From positions 331,313,694 to 331,377,693 of the forward strand of contig JAVHZZ010000003.1 in NCBI GenBank assembly GCA_036250195.1: a stretch of 64,000 bases of DNA. Direction: 5' to 3'. A program made the translations under genes and the position numbers. Position 1 is the stretch's first letter; each line of letters opens with the position of its first letter. Below, piece by piece: positions 11,189 through 21,928 of this stretch. The notes under the pieces are model-generated. The model was not told the DNA's origin, ran no database searches, and saw only the letters and a program-made list of their open reading frames with translations. This DNA comes from Mixophyes australis. Taxonomy: Eukaryota; Chordata; Amphibia; Anura; Limnodynastidae.

Positions 11189-12527
11189 TGTCACAAATCG
11201 GGGTCTTGGTCCTGTTTACACCACTCAGCGGTACCATATCACCATATATCTCCCTCCTTGTCGAATGCAGCATTCTATCCTGGGACAAGCGTGACTTCTG
11301 TCTGCAGTACTGGAACTGCCATCTTGTGTGAGACATTTGCTTAACATCCTGCTGAGTCTGAACATCTGATCTCATCCACCAATCTGCAGTCTATAAGAGT
11401 CTCCTCCTACACTCAGCAAATTTCCAGTGCAACACCTTCCTAGTTCCAGATTCCCACAGTTGCTGCTTCATCCTGTCTACTGTATACAGGTCTCAACCAT
11501 CATCCTTTGTGTGAAATTAGCTTCACCCTGTTTGTTGTTCTATGGATTTCTACCATTAACTATCTGAGTGAGTTCAGCTTCATCGTGTATACTGTTATAT
11601 GGACTTTTACCATTAACCCTCTGAGTGAGTTTAGGTTCATGGTGTATGCTGTTATATGAACTACAAACCATTAACCCTTTGGGGGGTATTCAATTGTTAG
11701 CGTTAACGCAAAAAAACGAGCGCTCAAAAAATATTGCGCGCGAAAAGCGTTAATACGGTAGTTTACTCGTGGAATTTCAGCTCGCCGCTCCCTGAGCTGA
11801 AATTCCGCAAGTAATTACCGTATTAACGCTAAGATTTTTTGAGCGCTCGTTTGAGAGCGTTAACGTTAACAATTGAATACGCCCCTTTGTGTGAATTCAG
11901 CTTCATTCTGCCTGCTGAAATAAAGACTTTGGTTATTTAGTTCTTGTGTGGATTCACCTTCATTCTATCAGCTTGTGTACAGATTCCAACAGTTATCTTC
12001 TGTGTGGATCCTCCTCTCATCGATCTATTCCTGTCTCTCCTACTGGCTATCTTGGGTAGTAGGTTGTTGTTCTGAGTCATCCACCTTCTGGAGCAATTTC
12101 TGTGTCTCGGGGTACCGACTTCCAGTTCCAGGCCTAAACCAGGTTCTGAGTTGTCCAGGGCCAGTTCCAGGCTTTGTCTGTTCAGGAGGTTGCCACCCCT
12201 GCATATCCTCTGCCTGAGTTCTGAGTCATTCCAGTCCAGTTGTGGAACTATATTTGCCTGAGTCTCTAAGTTCTTGGAGGTACTGAGTCTCTGGTCATGG
12301 GTTCAGGTCCCCCCTGTTCCTTCGTCTAGGTTCCAGTCCATCAGCTCCAGATTCCAGTTATTTATTTTAGTTCGGAGTTCAGTCCAGTATTCCTCTTCCT
12401 AACTTCCAGTATATGGGATTAGAGCAAGCTCTATGAGCACGGCATTCATCCCAGTTTCCACTACACTCCTGCCACAGCTATCCCCAGGGGTCCCAAGACG
12501 GATCCCAGAACCCCTATTGCCGTGACA
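11189..12527. mobile_element. solo LTR with 5-bp target duplication
   Basis: The block begins TGTCAC and ends GTGACA, the inverted TG...CA ends of an LTR. It is flanked on both sides by GGGTG (11184-11188 and 12528-12532). It splits the DIRS recombinase: SFSIGT lies before it and GRGFSDA directly after. It is 1339 bp, of which 185 bp is an inserted MITE. The inside is rich in TTCCAGTTCCAG-like and CTTCATCCTG-like imperfect repeats. No internal region or second LTR is adjacent, so it is a solo LTR. Strand and family (ERV or Gypsy) are undetermined. Confidence 0.75.
11701..11885. mobile_element. hairpin MITE inside the solo LTR
   Basis: A 185-bp near-palindrome. Terminal repeats begin GGGG(G/C)GTATTCAATTG and the arms run almost to the centre (GAGCGCTC and CTGAAATTCC recur inverted). 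It is flanked by TTT on both sides, a possible 3-bp target duplication as in PIF/Harbinger elements. No coding capacity. Confidence 0.75.
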
Positions 12528-12639
12528 GGGTGGGCTTGCTGGTTGCATTCTGTCAGCCCAGATGGGACGCGGGTTCTCGGACGCTTTGGATAAAGGATAC
12601 CAAAATTTTAGGATGAAATGGTTCCCCATATATTGATAT

Positions 12640-15004
12640 CAAGAGGTTATATGTTATATGTCACTGTGATATTAGGCTCATTGGTCCTCACTGAACTGCT
12701 TATCGTTTTCTCACTATACAATGTTTTATTTTAATAGACTCCTTTATGTGCCAATTGCTGTGTGGTGTTATTTATTATTAGTAGAGTGGTAAGAAAGGAG
12801 GTAAATAGGTGGGACGGTTTATATGTGAGAACATCAAGCGCATTTTATAGCATCTGTAAGACAAGTGTTAATATAAAGATAGTTATTTATTAACAGTGTT
12901 CAAAACAATGAGGAACTCATAGTAACCAATTAGCAATTATATACTGTTATTGTATCATCTTAGCAATTGTTTACAGTATTGGTCCTGTATTTTTAATTCT
13001 GATTATCTAATATTATGACTCCTCACAGATCTATCTGTAAAACATAAACTCTCGGTAAAGCATACATATTCCATATGTTCAAATAGATATATAATATCAA
13101 ATGGAAATATGTGGGTTACATAGTAACAAAATTAGTGAAGCTGAAACAAAAATCCCAAGTCCGTCAAGTTGAACCTGTTCTTTATTCTTGCTACATCCAA
13201 TCATTGGGAGAAGTAACTAAGCACACTGGCTGACAGTGAGAAATGCTAAAGCCTTGAGGTCACATTCCAGCAGCAGGAAGTAAAAACAATATCATGCCTC
13301 CAAAATTCTTATTTAAAGGGCTGTATAAAACTGTGTAAGCTTCATAATGCAATCAATAAATAAAAGAGGAAGGTACTACAAAACTCACAGTAAGACATCT
13401 ATCAAGTTAATGTCAGAAGGAAACTAAATTCCTGCCAAACAACATAAATTGCAGTCATATAATGCACTTGAATACATCTCGGTTAATGTACTGTTTTTAT
13501 TAACCATATACCAAGGCCAATATTCTACATCCTAATCAGAAAATCCTTTTGACTGCTGAGCACAGATGTATGTTCTGACTTTTAAATGTATGTTCTTTAC
13601 TTTCTTTGACCCAGGGTCAATGAAAGGCCAATGTTCAGAACATCTATAGGGAACCGTTGGGTTTTGTTCCTAACATTTAGATTGCTGCACACAAAGGAGA
13701 TCTTAAACATCATGTGGAGATTCAAGGGACATCATCACTGGGGTCTTCCTGTAAGAATTAGAGCATCAGTGCCTTATGAGACCCAGATAGCTATTCCCAT
13801 AGTGCCCCTAGTGTTGGAGCTCTATCGTCACCTCATATGTCAATAACATATAAGCTTACATTATTGCTTGTAGCAACAAGTTGTAGCAATGAAAAAATAA
13901 TTGAGACAATACAAAATAATGCTACATCTATGAGGGAGGGAAGCATTAAAAGTTAAATATAAAAGTATAAAAAGGAGGTACACTTACATGTAAATATAAA
14001 CTTCATTAGGCTCATAAAATCATACCATATCTATAAAAAAAGAGCACAAACTTACCTAGTGAATTCTATACCCACTTAACGTATTTATCAAATAGGACCC
14101 CTCTCCCTCCCCCCTAGTAGTTTGTTCTTTTCCCCTCTACCAACCCAATTCAGAATGTAGACCTTCTCCCCAAGCGACCTGGTCGTCTTCTTGTTCTCCT
14201 TTCCTCTTCCCTCGTCCCTCATTTCCCCCCTTTGATGACCCAATCAAATTGTGTTCACCTGTTACTGATGGATTTCAAATGTGTTCTATTTTGTTTTCCA
14301 GTGTATTAAATAAAGAATATATTTAAATAAAGAGCACGCGCATGGTATCTCTATAAATGCTAGACAACACAGAATAATTTAAGACTATATTTCACTGGTT
14401 AACCTAATTGTGAGAAAGCAACTAAAAGAATGATAGCAACAGTATTATTGTACAATCATTGCTGCTAAAAAGTAACTACCTATAGCTACAAAAGGAAAAA
14501 TGTATGTCAGTCTTACTTGTGATTTTCTTTTCCTGGATAAGACATAACAGCAGGCATCAAATGGGTTAGTCCCTTGTTAGAACCAACCATCTACTGTATG
14601 TAAATAATTACTTGATTTCTATTGGACTAGGTGTAGGAACCAATCAAAAATGTCATCATTTAAAATGTCTGTCCTCTTTTTGGGCACATTTCAGTAGGAT
14701 TTTGCACTGGATCTGAAATTGGTGATATCAATATGTCCCAATTTGTGAACTGTGCTTGGTCAGGGATCTCACAGTTTTGATGTGTTGTGCAGGACATCAA
14801 TCAATTCAATGGATAGCACAGCACATCTAAAACATGTGAAACATGCAAATAGATGGGTTTTATGTATACTTGATGTGGTTTTACCCTTTTTTTTAAGAAT
14901 CCAATCAATACAATGCAGTCCTGCTGAATGCACCAAAAGTGCCCATGCATGTTTCTTCCTTTAAACTTTTATTACATACAAGGGTATAGTGTAATTATTA
15001 TCAT
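12640..15004. other. non-coding AT-rich stretch
   Basis: No exon, long open frame or clear terminal-repeat element. A pyrimidine-rich patch lies at 14100-14230. I looked for the missing bfsp1 exons here and did not find them. Confidence 0.5.
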
Positions 15005-15440
15005 TATTATCGTTTATTTGTTAGGCGCCACAAGGTTTCCGCAGCGCCGTACACGGAACAAACAGTACACTATACAGGGTAAAACAATACAGAACAATAA
15101 ACACAAAGTACCAGAACTTCAGAAACTCAACTCCAGGCAGGCAAATACTGTAAAGACGGAGCGGAAGAACAGGTGTGGAGACAGGAGGGGAGAGGGGCCC
15201 TGCTCATACGAGCTTACATCCTAAGGGAGGGTAAACAAAATCAGGCACAAGAGGGAGCCAGTGAAGCAAAGGGTAGAGAAGAGGAGCCAGGGGAGAAACA
15301 GAAGAGGTGAGAGGTTAAGTGGATGGTTGGTAGGCCTTAAGGAACAGGTGAGTTTTAAGTGCCCGCTTGAAGGAGCACAGATTGGGTGAGAGACGGATGG
15401 AGCGAGGGAGGTCGTTCCAGTGAAGCGGGGCAGTGTAATG
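15005..15440. repeat. dispersed repeat family, copy 1
   Basis: Starts with GTTTATTTGTTAGGCGCCAC and contains GGCCCTGCTCATACGAGCTTACA and a segment around TGAGTTTTAAGTGCCCGCTTGAAG. A second copy is at 48185-48560 (TGAGTTTTAAGTGCTCGTTTGAAG), and the shorter repeat at 44890-45040 shares its beginning. An abundant interspersed repeat of this type occurs in fish and amphibians; class uncertain. Confidence 0.65.
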
Positions 15441-16097
15441 CCTCTATATAAAGTAAAAAAGTTCATACATCCAACTTGTTTATAAGAAAATACAAAAATT
15501 GTTTAATGAAATGTGTGAGTCTTGGTAAATGAAAAAATGCAGAGCTGTAGATGTAATTCCTTTTAAAATACATTGTACTGTATGCGCAATGTACTTTCTA
15601 ATAATGTTCTATAAATTAATGTCTTAGCAGTTTGATGAATCTTGTGTTATACTTGAACGTTTTATAATAATAAGTAGCCTAATTTCTGCTCTGCCAAAGT
15701 ATTGTCATAGTTCCTACAATATTAAAACAAAGCTTCAGTTCTAATTTCTGCAAAAGATTTGTTCTGGATACAAAAATATTATATAAGAGCTGTTATGATG
15801 AACAGCAGCTGATGCAAGTGCGGTATAACATTTCTTAAATCCACACCAAGGCCCATTGATTCCAGCTGTGTCTAAATCCCAATGATTAGACATGGAAAAA
15901 GGTTGGCAAATAAACCTCATTTTCGTGACAGATTTTATTTATATCTTGGAAAATATATATATATATTTTCAGAATTCCTTTTAAGGGTCCTGAGATATAT
16001 TACTTTATGTTTTTGTCCATCAATATAGCACCAATGTTTAGCTGATTGACAGTTAGACAACCCACTCTTTTATACTAATGAACATTCCCTACATACA

Positions 16098-16777
16098 TTC
16101 AGTGGCCATTTTAATAGGTGCCACTTTCTAGTACTGGGTAGGAACCCTCTTTGCCCTCAGAACAGCCCAAATTCCTTGTGGCATGTATTGAAGAAGGTGC
16201 GGGAACCACTCCTAGGAGATTCTGGTCCATGCTGACGTGATAGCATCAAACTGTTGCAGCCAAAATCAAAATTTGTCAGATGAGGCAACATTTTTTCATT
16301 CTTCAAATGTCATCTTCAAAGGCCTCCTGCTAGTGTAGCCCATTCACTTCAAGGTTTGATATGCTGTGCGCTCAGAGACGCTCTGCTGCATACCATTATT
16401 GTAATACATGGTTGAGTTACTGTCGCCTTAGTGACAGCTTGAACCTGTCTGGTCATTCTCCTCTCACCCACAGAACTGCCGCTCACTGGATCGGTTTTGC
16501 TTTGAGCACCATTCTCTGTAATCTCTAGAGACTGTTGTGCGTGAAAATCCCAGTAGTTTCTGAGCTACTCAACCACCCTGTCTGACACCAACAATCATTA
16601 CACGGTCAGAGTCACTTAGATCACATTTCTTCCCCATTCTGCTGTTTGCTCTGAACAACAACTAAAAGACCATACCTGCATGCTTTTATGCATTGATCTT
16701 CTACCACATGACTGTCTGATTAGATATTTGCATTACCAAGTAGGTGTACAGGTGTACCTAATAAACTGACCTCTGAG
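16098..16777 (-). mobile_element. Tc1-like transposon relic, internally deleted
   Basis: The ends are inverted relatives: CAGTGGCCATTTTAATAGGT on the left and ACCTAATAAACTGACCTCTG on the right. On the minus strand, about 16645-16495, the sequence reads as the helix-turn-helix DNA-binding part of a Tc1-like transposase (a Ser/Asp-rich start, then a TISRVYREW-like stretch) with several stops. The catalytic DDE domain is deleted. It belongs to a family widespread in fish and amphibians. Confidence 0.7.
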
Positions 16778-17006
16778 TATATGTCAGTTTTACAGTCATA
16801 TAGTATTTACTAGTCCAATCATGGACAATAACGACACATATGCAATTTAGTATTCTCCCCAAATCTCATTGTACTTAACATTTAGCGATAAACTACATTT
16901 TCTCTTTATGTATCATTTTGTAATGGTGATCAAATTACATCATGGAGAACCCTAATCACAGTGACAGATTCAATAAAGTGTGTAATCTTTTGTGTTTATA
17001 TTTTAG

Positions 17007-17102
17007 GAAGCCGATGAAGCTTTGCTCAGTAATCTAGAACTTCAGATTGAATCCCAGTTCTTACAAGATGACATTAATGCAGCTAAGGATCGGTACAAGA
17101 AG
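17007..17102 (+). CDS. bfsp1: filensin (BFSP1) exon: rod coil 1B segment
   Basis: Filensin is a divergent intermediate-filament protein that co-assembles with phakinin (BFSP2) into the beaded filaments of lens fibre cells. This 96-bp exon encodes 32 residues beginning [12 protein letters not shown] and containing [16 protein letters not shown], a near match to vertebrate filensin. The acceptor TTTTAG precedes 17007 and the donor GTAAAT follows 17102; both ends are phase 0. The length equals the homologous 96-bp intermediate-filament exon. It is the first bfsp1 exon seen in the window. Upstream exons coding for the head and first coil are outside or unrecognised. Confidence 0.95.
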
Positions 17103-17140
17103 GTAAATTGTACTCCATGTACGTTTTGATCTAATATACT

Positions 17141-17150
17141 GTATATATAC

Positions 17151-17205
<55 letters not shown>

Positions 17206-17238
17206 TATATATATATATATAGATATATATATATATAT
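17141..17238. repeat. (TA)n microsatellite
   Basis: Almost uninterrupted AT/TA dinucleotides with occasional TAGA, in the bfsp1 intron 38 bp after a splice donor. The poly-Tyr/Ile frame across it is an artefact of the repeat. Confidence 0.95.
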
Positions 17239-18273
17239 GTATGTATTGGACGTATAATAATACATAATAATACATATATCTCCTGAAGTGGATTATCCTT
17301 AATAAAGTAAACTTAAACTCATTTTCTACCTTTACATAGGCTTTATAGTTTATTATTCTTATAGAATTAACCACATCTTACTTATCTACCATATCTACCA
17401 ACGCTGGCTGAGAAATGGACAACAAAGGACTTTTGACTCTCTTCTGTCCAGCAACTGTTTGGTGGACCAGGACCCTTACATTTCTATCTGACATAAAGTT
17501 TACAGTACTACAGAACTTTAGTGATCTGTCATATATAACACATCATATTGAGGCAGGTGGGCACCTTGGAGTTTCAAGGATCCAGATCAACTACATGTTT
17601 GTTAGGCAAAGGAAAAAAAGAATCCGGCACTGTCCCTACTATTTCATATTGCATCTAACACATTAGTGGGTAGAGTGGTAAGAATGGAGGCACAATTAAT
17701 CCTATAATAATAATGGACTGTAAAGTCTATGGGGGGGGTTCATTTTTAATGGGAACTACCCTTTAAACGGGTGACATCTCATACAGTCATTGGCCAGGCA
17801 GCAGTACTCACAGAGAATTCAAAATGTGGCGGAAACATTTTAGAAGCAGTAGGACTTCCAGGGGTGAGAGTTTTTCTGTTTTCCAAGACGGAAATCAAAT
17901 ATTAAATAAATCAACCCCATCTCCAGTTTAATCCATTATCTCATCTCTCCTGTTCTCCATAACTCCATTATCTTCCCTCTCTACCGCTTTCCTCTTCCTC
18001 AGTATAACTTGATAAGGAATGTTGCACAGTAGCTTAGTCCATAAGCAAAAGTTAAGATCCATTGTTATGAAACAATACACCTATCACTTATGTGCTATAC
18101 TAATTTGCCGGTAAGTCTTAATAAACTAAACATTTGGCTGGTTTTGCATTTCTATAATGCTCAGCTGTGTTTGTTGTGTCCATTCTTGGAAATATATTAT
18201 ATTCTCTGTCAATTTTAAATAATGCTTATGTGACAGTTATACATAATACTTGTTACAACTGTTTACTCAACAG

Positions 18274-18366
18274 AATCTCATGGAAATTCAAACCTATGTT
18301 AACATTTTGCAACAAATCATCCAAACCACCCCTCCTGTAACTGCCATTACTGTAGGCATGTACGAG
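18274..18366 (+). CDS. bfsp1: filensin (BFSP1) exon: end of coil 1 / linker
   Basis: A 93-bp exon coding for 31 residues beginning NLMEIQTYVNILQQII and continuing TTPPVTAITVGMYE. It follows directly from the preceding exon's DRYKK in the known filensin order. The Pro-rich end marks the linker region between coil 1 and coil 2. The acceptor is ACTCAACAG and the donor GTAAGA, both phase 0. The reading frame is open. Confidence 0.95.
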
Positions 18367-18864
18367 GTAAGAATATCTTTACTACAATTAATCTTTTATA
18401 TACTGTAGCTATATTATCAATAAATTTGAGACTACGATGTAAACACTACTCAGTCTCAATGAAGGATGAGGCTGGTTTTTATCCTGCTGTCATGGATCTT
18501 TATTCCACCCACCCCAATTGTCTTATTTTGCTGAACTGTCCTGGATTCCTAAAGGGAACACACTTTGTTGGCTGCCCACACCCATTTCAGTGCAATGCTT
18601 GTATTGATTAAGGGTTTGGTCCAAATCGTCTGTTCCATTTAGGGAGATGTTTCAGGTTTCTGATAAAGTGGTTCTGCTGGGACTTGTGGCATCAGCAGTG
18701 TGAAATAAATTCTGGTAAATGCAGTTTTTCATTATTAAATTCACTGTCATTCAACGGCAAATAGGACGCAGGATCTTTCAATGTCACCTAAATTATCTGT
18801 TATTGATCCTTAAATTGTTTATTTTTGTAGATTATTGCTACACAAATATTTTTTTTTTGTTTAG

Positions 18865-18972
18865 GAAAAGCTGATATCTGAAAGAAGAATTCCTATACTA
18901 CAAAGCCAGCTTGAAGAATATAAGAGCATCTTATGTCAACTGCAGGCACAGAAGTTTAAACTACAATCTGAG
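18865..18972 (+). CDS. bfsp1: filensin (BFSP1) exon: start of coil 2
   Basis: A 108-bp exon coding for 36 residues that begin EKLISERRIPILQSQLEEY and end AQKFKLQSE. Heptad-type Leu/Ile spacing fits coiled-coil rod. The acceptor TTGTTTAG ends at 18864; the donor GTAAGA starts at 18973; both phase 0. The following intron is 16.7 kb and has collected most of the window's intronic transposons. Confidence 0.93.
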
Positions 18973-19624
18973 GTAAGATATATAGCATAGTGGGGAAGTT
19001 TATAAAACCATGGACCAATACCATGCTGCTAGCACAGAACTTGCAGCTTCTCATTGGTCCTCCGGCATACATTCATCTCAGCTGGCATTTTAAAATGATG
19101 AATGGTAACTCCCACTGTTAGCTGAAGTGAGTCTCCTTCATTAGTGTAATCTGTCAGAAAAGTAAAACTAGGAGACAGATAAGAAAAGTAAACAAACTAA
19201 CCAAACAGTACTAGAATAAATGATTAGCATAGTACATTTGTATGTATAATTAAATCATATAATATTAACCTGAGTAATATATGGGAATGTTTTGTTTATC
19301 ACAGTGCTAAACCAACCTGTATACTGTATACAAGCCATTGCAACATCAGTTTTTTGTTTGGTTTATTGTAAAGTTTTGGAAGAAATATATTTTTAGTTCA
19401 CATATAGAGTAAACAGTCTAAATTGGAAGTAAGTGCTATCTTCCCTATAAATTTACCCCAAGTATGCTTAGCTTACTACAACAAAGTCAAATAATGTGTT
19501 TTACTTACATTTTGAGTAGTAATGTGCAGACAAGTATGTATTTTAGGTTTACAGTTGTTATACCAATTGTCAGCACTATTAGTTTATAATCAGATTCTAT
19601 TAGCAAAGGTATCTAGAACATATA

Positions 19625-19953
19625 GGGCCTGATTCATTAAGGTACTTCAATTAAGAAGTTTCTTATTTAAGTCTCCTGGACAAAACCATGTTACAATGCA
19701 AGGGGTGAAAATTTGTTTTCTGTTTAGCATATAAGTTAAATACTGACAGTTTATTCATGTAGCACACAAATGTTTGAAAGCTTAATTGTACACTGAAATT
19801 TAAAGCTGATATATGTGTGCTACATGAAAAATCAGTATTTAACTTATATGCTAAACAGAAAACAAATTTTCACCCCTTACATTGTAACATGGTTTTGTCC
19901 AGGAGACTTAAATAAGAAACTTCTTAATTTAAGTACCTTAATGAATCAGGCCC
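19625..19953. mobile_element. hairpin MITE family A, copy 1 (bfsp1 intron)
   Basis: A 329-bp near-perfect inverted repeat. It begins GGGCCTGATTCATTAAGG and ends with the reverse complement, flanked by ATA on both sides (19622-19624, 19954-19956). Arms of about 160 bp include ACAAAACCATGTTACAATG. The 3-bp duplication suggests a PIF/Harbinger-type non-autonomous element. Three more full copies and a diverged relative lie in the same gene. Confidence 0.85.
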
Positions 19954-20044
19954 ATAATCATGATATAGGTATAGTGTATATTTTAGTATGTGGTGTTCTA
20001 TAGCAATTGATTGCTAAACTTGGGCAAGTGATCAAATATATGTG

Positions 20045-20165
20045 GAGATGTTGCCTATAGCAACCAATCAGATACTAGCTGTCATTTTGTAGGATGTACT
20101 AAATAAATGATAAATAGAACAGCTTCATTTTTTCAAACCCACAGCTTGATAATTTTACCCCCAGG
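20045..20165. repeat. fragment of hairpin MITE family B
   Basis: Contains GGAGATGTTGCCTATAGCAA, CAATCAGATACTAGCTGTCA and TCAAACCCACAGC, matching the family copy at 58027-58201 in the same order. The left terminal repeat is degraded. Confidence 0.7.
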
Positions 20166-20236
20166 ACTCCAATATGAGATGAAGATTGCTAAGAACACCC
20201 CTTATTTCATTCTGAGTTCCTAATTAAGTAATACAG

Positions 20237-21014
20237 TGTTACGAGCCGCAGCTCCCCGACGGGCCGCCGCGGCTCGCTTCCGGCTCTCTCAGACGCCCCG
20301 GCCGTCTCCATGACGACCGGGGTCTCACTTCCGCCGCTGACGTCCCGGTTGCCTAGGCAACAACCGGGACGCTGTAATCCGGAGGCCGCAGCGCCCGGCC
20401 AGCGGTCTGACACCCGGGCGCATGCGCGCAGAAAAAGGTAACTTCTTGTTTTGTTTTTTGTGCATAGATTCTGTGGCGGAGTCTTGGCTAGGAAGTTACC
20501 ATACCTGGCTCTGATAGAATTGATTATTCTGTTCTCCTATTTCTGTATGGCCTATTCTCTGAGATTAGTGCAGTAGGGAGGGGTCTCACTGGCACTCACT
20601 ACTATTGGCTCCCCTTGCTACTTAAGGCAGTGAGGACAGAGCCTCATTGCCAGTTATAGCTTCCTGTTTAGCTAGGCTCCTGTTCCTGTTTCCCTGCTCC
20701 TGTGTTTTCTCTATTATCGGATTTCCTGTGTATGACCCCTGGCTTGTTTTTCGGACTTCGTTGTATTGCCTGTGACCCCTGACTACGGCTTGTATTTTGA
20801 TATCCCTGTCTGCTGCCGGCCCTTGACCCTTTGCCTGGACCTCACATCGCTGTGTTCTACCACGCTGCCTCTGGGTTCTCCCCAGTCAGTGCACACTACA
20901 CGACCCTCCGTTTGTCTGCAGCCAAGTCTGTCCCCACCACTAGGGGCTCCAGTGAACACCAGACATCGGAGCAGATTCCGGGTTCTGTCGTGCTGACTGA
21001 AGGAGTTCCTAACA
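20237..21014 (+). repeat. 5' LTR of the Sushi-like element
   Basis: 778 bp, TG...CA ends. The first 200 bp are very GC- and CpG-rich and include the palindrome GTTGCCTAGGCAAC (20349-20362). It is identical to the 3' LTR except at position 20601. It should contain the promoter, but no clear TATA box is seen. Confidence 0.95.
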
Positions 21015-21021
21015 TTATAAC

Positions 21022-21036
21022 TGGCCCAAAATATAC
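21022..21036 (+). promoter_or_regulatory. candidate primer-binding site
   Basis: TGGCCCAAAA begins 8 nt after the end of the 5' LTR. A TGG start complementary to a tRNA CCA end is usual for a minus-strand primer site. The matching tRNA is not identified. Confidence 0.4.
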
Positions 21037-21053
21037 GATCCTATTCTCCACTG

Positions 21054-21896
21054 ATGGAACCCAGTCCAGCTCAGGTCCTAGCAGGGCAGATCCAAGTCGT
21101 CTCGCAGATGGTTCAAGATCTTTCACTCAGGCTTTCTGCTCAAGAAGAAGCCGCCAAGGCCTCACAAGCAACTCCGGCACCTGAGCCAAAGTTAAATCTT
21201 CCGGACCGGTTCTCTGGAGATAGAACCTTATTCCGAAATTTTAAGGAGGGCTGCAAGCTGTATTTCCGTCTCAGGCCCCGCTCCTCGGGCTCGGAGCAAC
21301 AGAGGGTCGGCATTGTCATCTCCTTACTCCAAGGCGATCCCCAATCCTGGGCGTTCAGTCTGACTCCTGTGGATCCAGCTCTACAGTCCGTAGACGCCTT
21401 CTTCAACGCACTTGGTCTCTTATATGATGACCCAGATAGGGTGGCCTCGGCTGAGTCCCACCTAAGAGCGCTGAAACAGGGGAGGCGGACAGCGGAAGAA
21501 TACTGTGCCGAGTTCCGACGTTGGTCGGTCGACAGTCAGTGGAATGACCCCGCACTACGGAGTCAGTTCCGGCTTGGGCTCTCGGAGCAGATAAAGGACT
21601 CCTTAGTCCAATATCCTTCATCATCTTCCTTGGAGGCCTTAATGCAACTAGTTATTAAAATTGACCGCAGGATCCAGGAAAGAAGGTCCGAAAAGGAGGC
21701 CGCCTCACCATCCTGGCCCTCTCCAGCCGTCTACTCTGTTCCTCAGGATTTACCGGAGCCCATGCAGTTAGGGGCTTATCGCCTGTCCCCTGAGGAGAAA
21801 TCCAGGCGCCGGTCACTGGGGCTGTGTCTCTATTGTGGCAATAAAGGCCACCTCCTGCGTAGCTGCCCTAACAAGGCGGGAAAAGACCAGGCCTAG
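21054..21896 (+). CDS. gag: Gag of Sushi-like Gypsy element
   Basis: A 280-residue structural protein expected to form the cytoplasmic capsid that packages the element's RNA. The N-terminal 35 residues look helical. The retrotransposon gag domain spans about residues 45-200 (LNLPDRFSGD, LLQGDPQSWAF, FRLGLSEQIKDSLV). A Cys-X2-Cys-X4-His-X4-Cys zinc knuckle lies at residues 258-271. The start ATG at 21054 is 40 bp after the LTR. It ends with TAG at 21894-21896, beyond a slippery heptamer at 21878. The frame is intact. The domain pattern is that of Sushi-type gag, from which mammalian PEG10 and other RTL genes arose. Confidence 0.93.
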   Translation: MEPSPAQVLAGQIQVVSQMVQDLSLRLSAQEEAAKASQATPAPEPKLNLPDRFSGDRTLFRNFKEGCKLYFRLRPRSSGSEQQRVGIVISLLQGDPQSWAFSLTPVDPALQSVDAFFNALGLLYDDPDRVASAESHLRALKQGRRTAEEYCAEFRRWSVDSQWNDPALRSQFRLGLSEQIKDSLVQYPSSSSLEALMQLVIKIDRRIQERRSEKEAASPSWPSPAVYSVPQDLPEPMQLGAYRLSPEEKSRRRSLGLCLYCGNKGHLLRSCPNKAGKDQA

Positions 21897-21924
21897 GAGT
21901 AAAGGAGGAGGTACGCCTAGGTCT
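21878..21924 (+). promoter_or_regulatory. -1 ribosomal frameshift signal between gag and pol
   Basis: In the gag frame, G GGA AAA (21878-21884) fits the X XXY YYZ slippery rule. The pol frame is open from 21872, so a -1 slip leads straight into pol. Four nt downstream, 21889-21897 can pair with 21916-21924 (core CCTAGG with CCTAGG, one G-U pair) in a 9-bp stem with an 18-nt loop. Related Sushi elements and PEG10 use the similar GGGAAAC site. Function is inferred, not shown. Confidence 0.8.
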
Positions 21925-21928
21925 CCAG

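Larger units (their letters stand above)
7640..12610 (+). mobile_element. decayed DIRS-like retrotransposon (plus strand), interrupted twice
   Basis: Fragments in order: leader and possible gag debris (7640-8480), RT first half (8480-8755), RT second half (9686-10170), RNase H (10197-10500), tyrosine recombinase (10604-11188), and recombinase C-terminus (12533-12610). Two insertions break it: a 0.9-kb repeat at about 8756-9685 and a solo LTR at 11189-12527. RT, RNase H and recombinase in this order identify DIRS. Many stops and shifts show it is long dead. It is related to, but distinct from, the minus-strand copy at 1085-4421. Confidence 0.8.

Noticed and set aside
14100..14230. Pyrimidine-rich tract as a splice acceptor for a bfsp1 5' exon
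   Set aside because: No filensin-like coding sequence follows it in any frame.
17042..17374. Minus-strand 110-codon frame with a long Ile/Tyr run
   Set aside because: It is a translation of the (TA)n microsatellite and overlaps a bfsp1 exon on the other strand.
20207..20413. GC-rich frames repeated identically at 20207-20413 and 25195-25386
   Set aside because: They are antisense frames within the two LTRs of the Gypsy element.
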